A model generated the notes under the pieces. It had not been told where the DNA came from. It did not search any database and saw nothing but the letters and a program-made list of their open reading frames with translations. From an uncultured Prevotella sp. (GTDB lineage: Bacteria; Bacteroidota; Bacteroidia; Bacteroidales; Bacteroidaceae): a stretch of 38,138 nt of DNA. The stretch lies in assembly GCA_927910885.1 (NCBI GenBank), contig CAKMOD010000089.1, positions 1 to 38,138 of the forward strand, written 5' to 3'. This document shows, piece by piece, positions 35,238 to 38,138 of the stretch (positions are counted from its first letter, which is position 1; each line of letters starts with the position of its first letter). Position numbers and translations under genes: made by a program.

Positions 35238-35364
35238 ATTTTTAAGCATTGCTTGTTGATTTTCCACTCATGAGGGCTGCTCGCCCCCAAACCCCTCGGT
35301 GTTTTCTGGTATAGATTGTTAAGCTAAACCTACACTTGGAATTGCAGTTCTATGTTGAATTTGC

Positions 35365-36463
35365 GGGGTCATAATATCTGAACCTGTTGTAATAGAGGCG
35401 AGTTTCATCGTCCTCATACTGACCTAACTGTCGGAAGGGAATGAAGTCACGGATACCTTTTATGTTTCTGAGGTCACCATAGATATCGTAATCGGCCTGC
35501 CAAACGACGTTACCATAGCTGTTGTAAGCTTCCACAGGGCGACCCATATAGTCGCTGATAACCGTGTAGCGTTCACCGTTCTGCAGCTTTGCCACAGGAA
35601 CGTACGAGCCTTCCTCATATACCCATGTGACAAGGTTCTCTACCGGCTCTTCGCCCTGCATACGGATACGGCCGAACTCGTCGATGCTATGTTGCGGACG
35701 GTCCTTCTCCTCATACTGCCACTCCTGCACCATCACGTTGCCGTCCCAGAGATTAGCGGAAGACATGACCATTGAAGAGTTTTGCCGTACGCGCCCAAGG
35801 GCATCATACTCGAAACGAACTGTCTTACCGTATGGAAGCCGCACCTCCTTGAGCATACCGTTGCCATACCATTCATAGGCATAGTCACCAGTCTGCCAAG
35901 CAATATGCGTGCACTTTCCTCCGACACCTCGTGCTTCGGATGCTGTGTCAGCCCACGACGTAGAGTCTTCAATATGAGGTTACCCTCTACGTCATAGAGG
36001 TAGTCATAATGGCGGTCACGAAGAATCCTGCCACCCTTGCCGTATTCCCTGTCCCTACGGTCACGACTGCGGAAGACGTTTCCTGTGGCATCAGGCATAC
36101 GATAGTCATCCGTACCGTCTTCATAACGGGCACTCATCAGACTGCCAACCGCATCATAGGCATAGGTTGTCCTGCCTCCCGTGATTCCGTCTATCACACT
36201 CTGCAGACGTCCCGACGCATTCCATGCATAACGGCGGTCGTAGCCGTCCTGACGAAACGAACGGCTCTTCTGTGAAATGACATTGCCGTAGGCATCGTAG
36301 GTACGTGTCATACGGATACCACCAGAGAAGATCTTCTCTATCTTCAGTCCCTCGCTATCACGTACAATCTTCTCTTCCCAGTTCTCACCGCCACCACCAG
36401 ATGCCGTCACACGGCTGAGCAATCCGTCCTCATCAAAGCTGTATTGAACGACCAGCAGAGACA
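35365..36463 (-). pseudogene. Orphan Rhs core fragment, truncated at both ends
   Basis: The frame opens near 36463 without a start codon (stop just upstream) at VVQYSFDEDGLLSRV and runs through YD-repeat units such as MTRTYDAYGNVISQKSRSF and YDAVGSLMSARYEDGTDDYRM. One base is missing near 35900 (TTGCTTGG for TTGGCTTGG, restoring LAWQTGDYAYEWYGNGMLKEV). A second is missing near 35792 and one is added near 35753. The last part (ENLVTWVYEEGSYVPVAKLQ...RLYYNRFRYYDP) is almost identical in protein to the Rhs core at 37700-37985. It stops at YYDP, where the IS30 element begins, so any toxin tip has been lost. Probably a displaced former C-terminus of the neighbouring Rhs gene. Confidence 0.85.
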
Positions 36464-36519
36464 AGTTTCGAGTACTAATTTACCTAATCTTTTAGTTAAA
36501 AATCTCTGTTAGAAAAGTT

Positions 36520-36870
36520 CTATTTAAATTCTGCCCTTGAAAATAAATCATATAATAAGGCTTCATTATTACAGATCTCTCGAAACTTTATTATAAAAGC
36601 TTTTAAAACATCTGCATTTGAAGAATAGGCACAATACATATCCGCTTCTGGATCATGATGTATATTATCTTTGAATTCAGGCATATACTCTTTCAAGAAA
36701 ACTTTTACCAGAGAACACCAATCATATCCGTTCCCTTCAAAGCCTTCTTCCTCTCTCGTTTCAAAAAGTTCATGCTTATATTCTCCTGCATTCAAACATA
36801 CAGAAAACATATCTTTATGATTAACCCAAAAAAAAGGGGCAATCAAACTTTTGAATTGTTCAGTGTCCAT
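36520..36870 (-). CDS. Imm51-like immunity protein
   Basis: A 116-residue cytoplasmic protein that resembles immunity family Imm51: the segments FSVCLNAGEYKHELFETREEEGFEGNGYDWCSLVKVFLKEYMPEF, DPEADMYCAYSS and EALLYDLFSRAEFK follow the family pattern (GNGYDW and DPEA). Such proteins bind and neutralise the toxin tip of a polymorphic toxin. It overlaps the upstream small gene by 11 nt and lies in the same direction as the Rhs-GIY-YIG gene. Which of the two small genes neutralises this particular toxin is not settled by sequence. Family assignment is from memory of the motif. Confidence 0.68.
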   Translation of the reverse strand: MDTEQFKSLIAPFFWVNHKDMFSVCLNAGEYKHELFETREEEGFEGNGYDWCSLVKVFLKEYMPEFKDNIHHDPEADMYCAYSSNADVLKAFIIKFREICNNEALLYDLFSRAEFK

Positions 36871-37207
36871 ACTGTTCTAACTGAATAAAAAGCTCATCAC
36901 TATTACTTTTAATCCCGTCTCTGAATTTTACGGGGATTTTATTACCGCAACGCTCGAACCAATCGTTAAACACTTTTTTCCACTCTTGTACTTTCTCTTT
37001 CTTAATTAAAAGATTTGCATTAACTGGAAACCTCTTTGCTAAGAGTACTAATATATCGATATGGGTCATCAAAGCTTGAACTGGCTTATTAGCCGTTTTA
37101 AGCCATTCTACATTTTGTTCTATCTGCTTTAATGCTAAGTTGATATACCGTGCATTCTCCAACTCTGCCATTTCATTTCCTTCTGGCGCAGTGCTAAATA
37201 TTTTCAT
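36860..37207 (-). CDS. Small helical protein, candidate cognate immunity to the Rhs toxin
   Basis: A 115-residue, mainly helical, lysine-rich protein (ENARYINLALKQIEQNVEWL, KKEKVQEWKKVFNDWFERCG). No signal peptide and no family I recognise. It starts 19 nt after the Rhs toxin stop and overlaps the Imm51-like gene, the standard position for the cognate immunity gene of a toxin tip. Neutralisation of the GIY-YIG nuclease is inference from position. Confidence 0.6.
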   Translation of the reverse strand: MKIFSTAPEGNEMAELENARYINLALKQIEQNVEWLKTANKPVQALMTHIDILVLLAKRFPVNANLLIKKEKVQEWKKVFNDWFERCGNKIPVKFRDGIKSNSDELFIQLEQYGH

Positions 37208-37226
37208 ACTTTAATAAAATTATAAT

Positions 37227-38138
37227 TTACAACCTACATCTTTTGGTTTTTTTATGCATTTTATTTTTTAACTCCTCTAAAGGATTTTCCGATGTCCATC
37301 GTTCTTTTACTCTACCCCTATTCTTATTCAATAAGTCAGATTTTTTCAACTGGTCTTTTATAGAATCTGTTGCAGAATAATCATCAATATGTTCAGCCAA
37401 TCTCTTTCGTATAAGAGCTCCTTCTATTGAACGGGCTTGATCATGATTTAATCCTTCAGCCAAGACTTGCATTTTTGCTATTTTACCATTCTTTTCAGGA
37501 TTAGCTAAATGTTCTAACCATCGCTCGTCTGCAGTTCTGCTTGTAATTCCATAATAGACAACTTCATTATCAGAGTTTAAAAGCTGGTAAACAAGTTCAC
37601 TTAACCCAAATAAATCGGTCCTCTTATTTAAATCCCTTACATACCCATACAACGTAGGGTTATTTCCTGCTAACCTTATCGGGTCTTGGCTTATGTAATT
37701 ACCAATCCTCGGGTCATAATATCTGAACCTGTTGTAGTAGAGGCGCGTCTCATCGTCCTCATACTGTCCCAACTGTCGGAAAGGGATGAAGTCACGGATT
37801 CCTTTTATATTTCGAAGGTCACCATAAATATCATAGTCAGCCTGCCAAACTACGTTGCCATAGCTGTTGTACGCTTCCACTGGGCGACCCATATAGTCGC
37901 TGATAATCGTGTAGCGTTCACCGTTCTGCAGCTTTGCCACAGGAACGTACGAGCCTTCCTCATATACCCATGTGACAAGGTTCTCTAACCGGCTCTTCGC
38001 CCTGCATACGGATACGGCCGAACTCGTCGATGCTATGTTGCGGACGGTCCTTTTCCTCATACTGCCACTCCTGTACCATCACGTTGCCGTCCCAGAGATA
38101 GCGGAAGACGTGACCATTGAAAAGCTTTGCGGTGCGAC
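37227..38138 (-). CDS. Rhs polymorphic toxin, C-terminal part with GIY-YIG nuclease tip (partial, frameshifted)
   Basis: The gene enters from beyond the window edge in the frame RTAKLFNGHVFRYLWDGNVM...EFGRIRMQGEEPV. An extra base at 37987-37988 (CTCTAACC, against CTCTACC in the sister copy) shifts the frame before ENLVTWVYEEG. The Rhs core ends YYDPRIGNYISQDPIRLAGNNPTLYGYVRDLNKRTDLFGL. The tip after about 37600 reads LVYQLLNSDNEVVYYGITSRTADERWLEHL, then ARSIEGALIRKRL: the YQL...YYG pair, a downstream Arg and a Glu fit a GIY-YIG nuclease. Such tips cut DNA in competitor cells after delivery. A methionine at 38060 is out of the Rhs frame and not a real start. Two candidate immunity genes follow directly. 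Confidence 0.85.

Larger units (their letters stand above)
34212..35364 (-). mobile_element. IS30-family insertion sequence (about 1.15 kb)
   Basis: The transposase is flanked by imperfect inverted ends that share AATTCAACA: left end 34216-34224 on the plus strand, right end 35361-35353 on the minus strand, each followed by a partly matching TGCAA stretch. The exact outer limits are uncertain by a few bases. The size matches IS4351-like elements. No target duplication is visible: the right flank is Rhs core, the left flank unrelated AT-rich DNA, so a deletion or rearrangement has happened at this site. Confidence 0.75.

Noticed and set aside
38040..38060. ATG at 38060 as the start of the Rhs-GIY-YIG protein
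   Set aside because: The upstream sequence is clearly Rhs core in another frame (EEKDRPQHSIDEFGRIRMQ), so the methionine is created by the frameshift at 37987 and the gene begins outside the window.

Overview
The window looks like a chromosomal segment of an anaerobic Bacteroidota, most likely an oral-type Prevotella. The evidence is moderate-to-low GC, repeated Bacteroidota promoter boxes of the form TAnnTTTG, a BspA-like leucine-rich-repeat protein with a type IX secretion tail, a lutABC operon, cydAB preceded by a DUF4492 gene, and Rhs proteins of the Prevotella type. The genus is inferred from protein style and was not tested by a search.

Layout: (1) 414-3446, a secreted BspA-like protein. 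(2) 3627-3860, the tail of a dead transposase. (3) 8747-4104 on the minus strand, a TPP-riboswitch-controlled thiamine operon thiD-thiE-thiC-thi4-tenI. It uses a His-type Thi4 thiazole synthase in place of ThiG/ThiH/ThiS/ThiF, and thiC carries a one-base frameshift. (4) 9086-11751, two overlapping EamA transporters and an SDR dehydrogenase. (5) 17868-12305 minus, an exporter operon tolC-hlyD-ABC2-ABC2 without an ATPase gene; tolC is frameshifted. (6) 18062-21032, a frameshifted DUF4492 gene followed by cydAB (cytochrome bd oxidase). (7) 21554-24181, a small lipoprotein, a small membrane protein and topB. (8) 24351-28501, lutABC (lactate oxidation) and eno. (9) 31559-29694 minus, a DUF2130/DIP1984 gene pair. 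(10) 32252-38138 minus, an AT-rich accessory island: immunity-like orphans, an intact IS30-family element, a decayed Rhs core fragment, an Imm51-like immunity gene, a second small immunity candidate, and the 3' end of an Rhs protein with a GIY-YIG nuclease tip.

The most unusual signal is non-coding. Three intergenic elements (12036-12217, 21278-21455, 28785-28966) are 178-182 nt long and share one architecture: a head carrying TTTGTAA or a variant, a fixed 31-nt spacer, AAAAGGTGC, exactly four 22-nt modules, and a 38-39-nt tail ending in TTTACAAA. The modules are partly reverse-complementary to each other, so each element can fold. The outer ends form an inverted repeat that in two copies also spells a promoter -7 box pointing inward. 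A second family, also phased at 22 nt but with GTG...CAC dyads, sits at 8860-8925, 15071-15136 and 32076-32163. I do not recognise either family as a named element.

Single-base indels in thiC, tolC, the DUF4492 gene and both Rhs segments deserve caution. Those in thiC, tolC and DUF4492 fall in short A runs of conserved single-copy genes and may be sequencing errors. The Rhs fragment at 35365-36463 has several and is truncated at both ends, so it is probably truly decaying.
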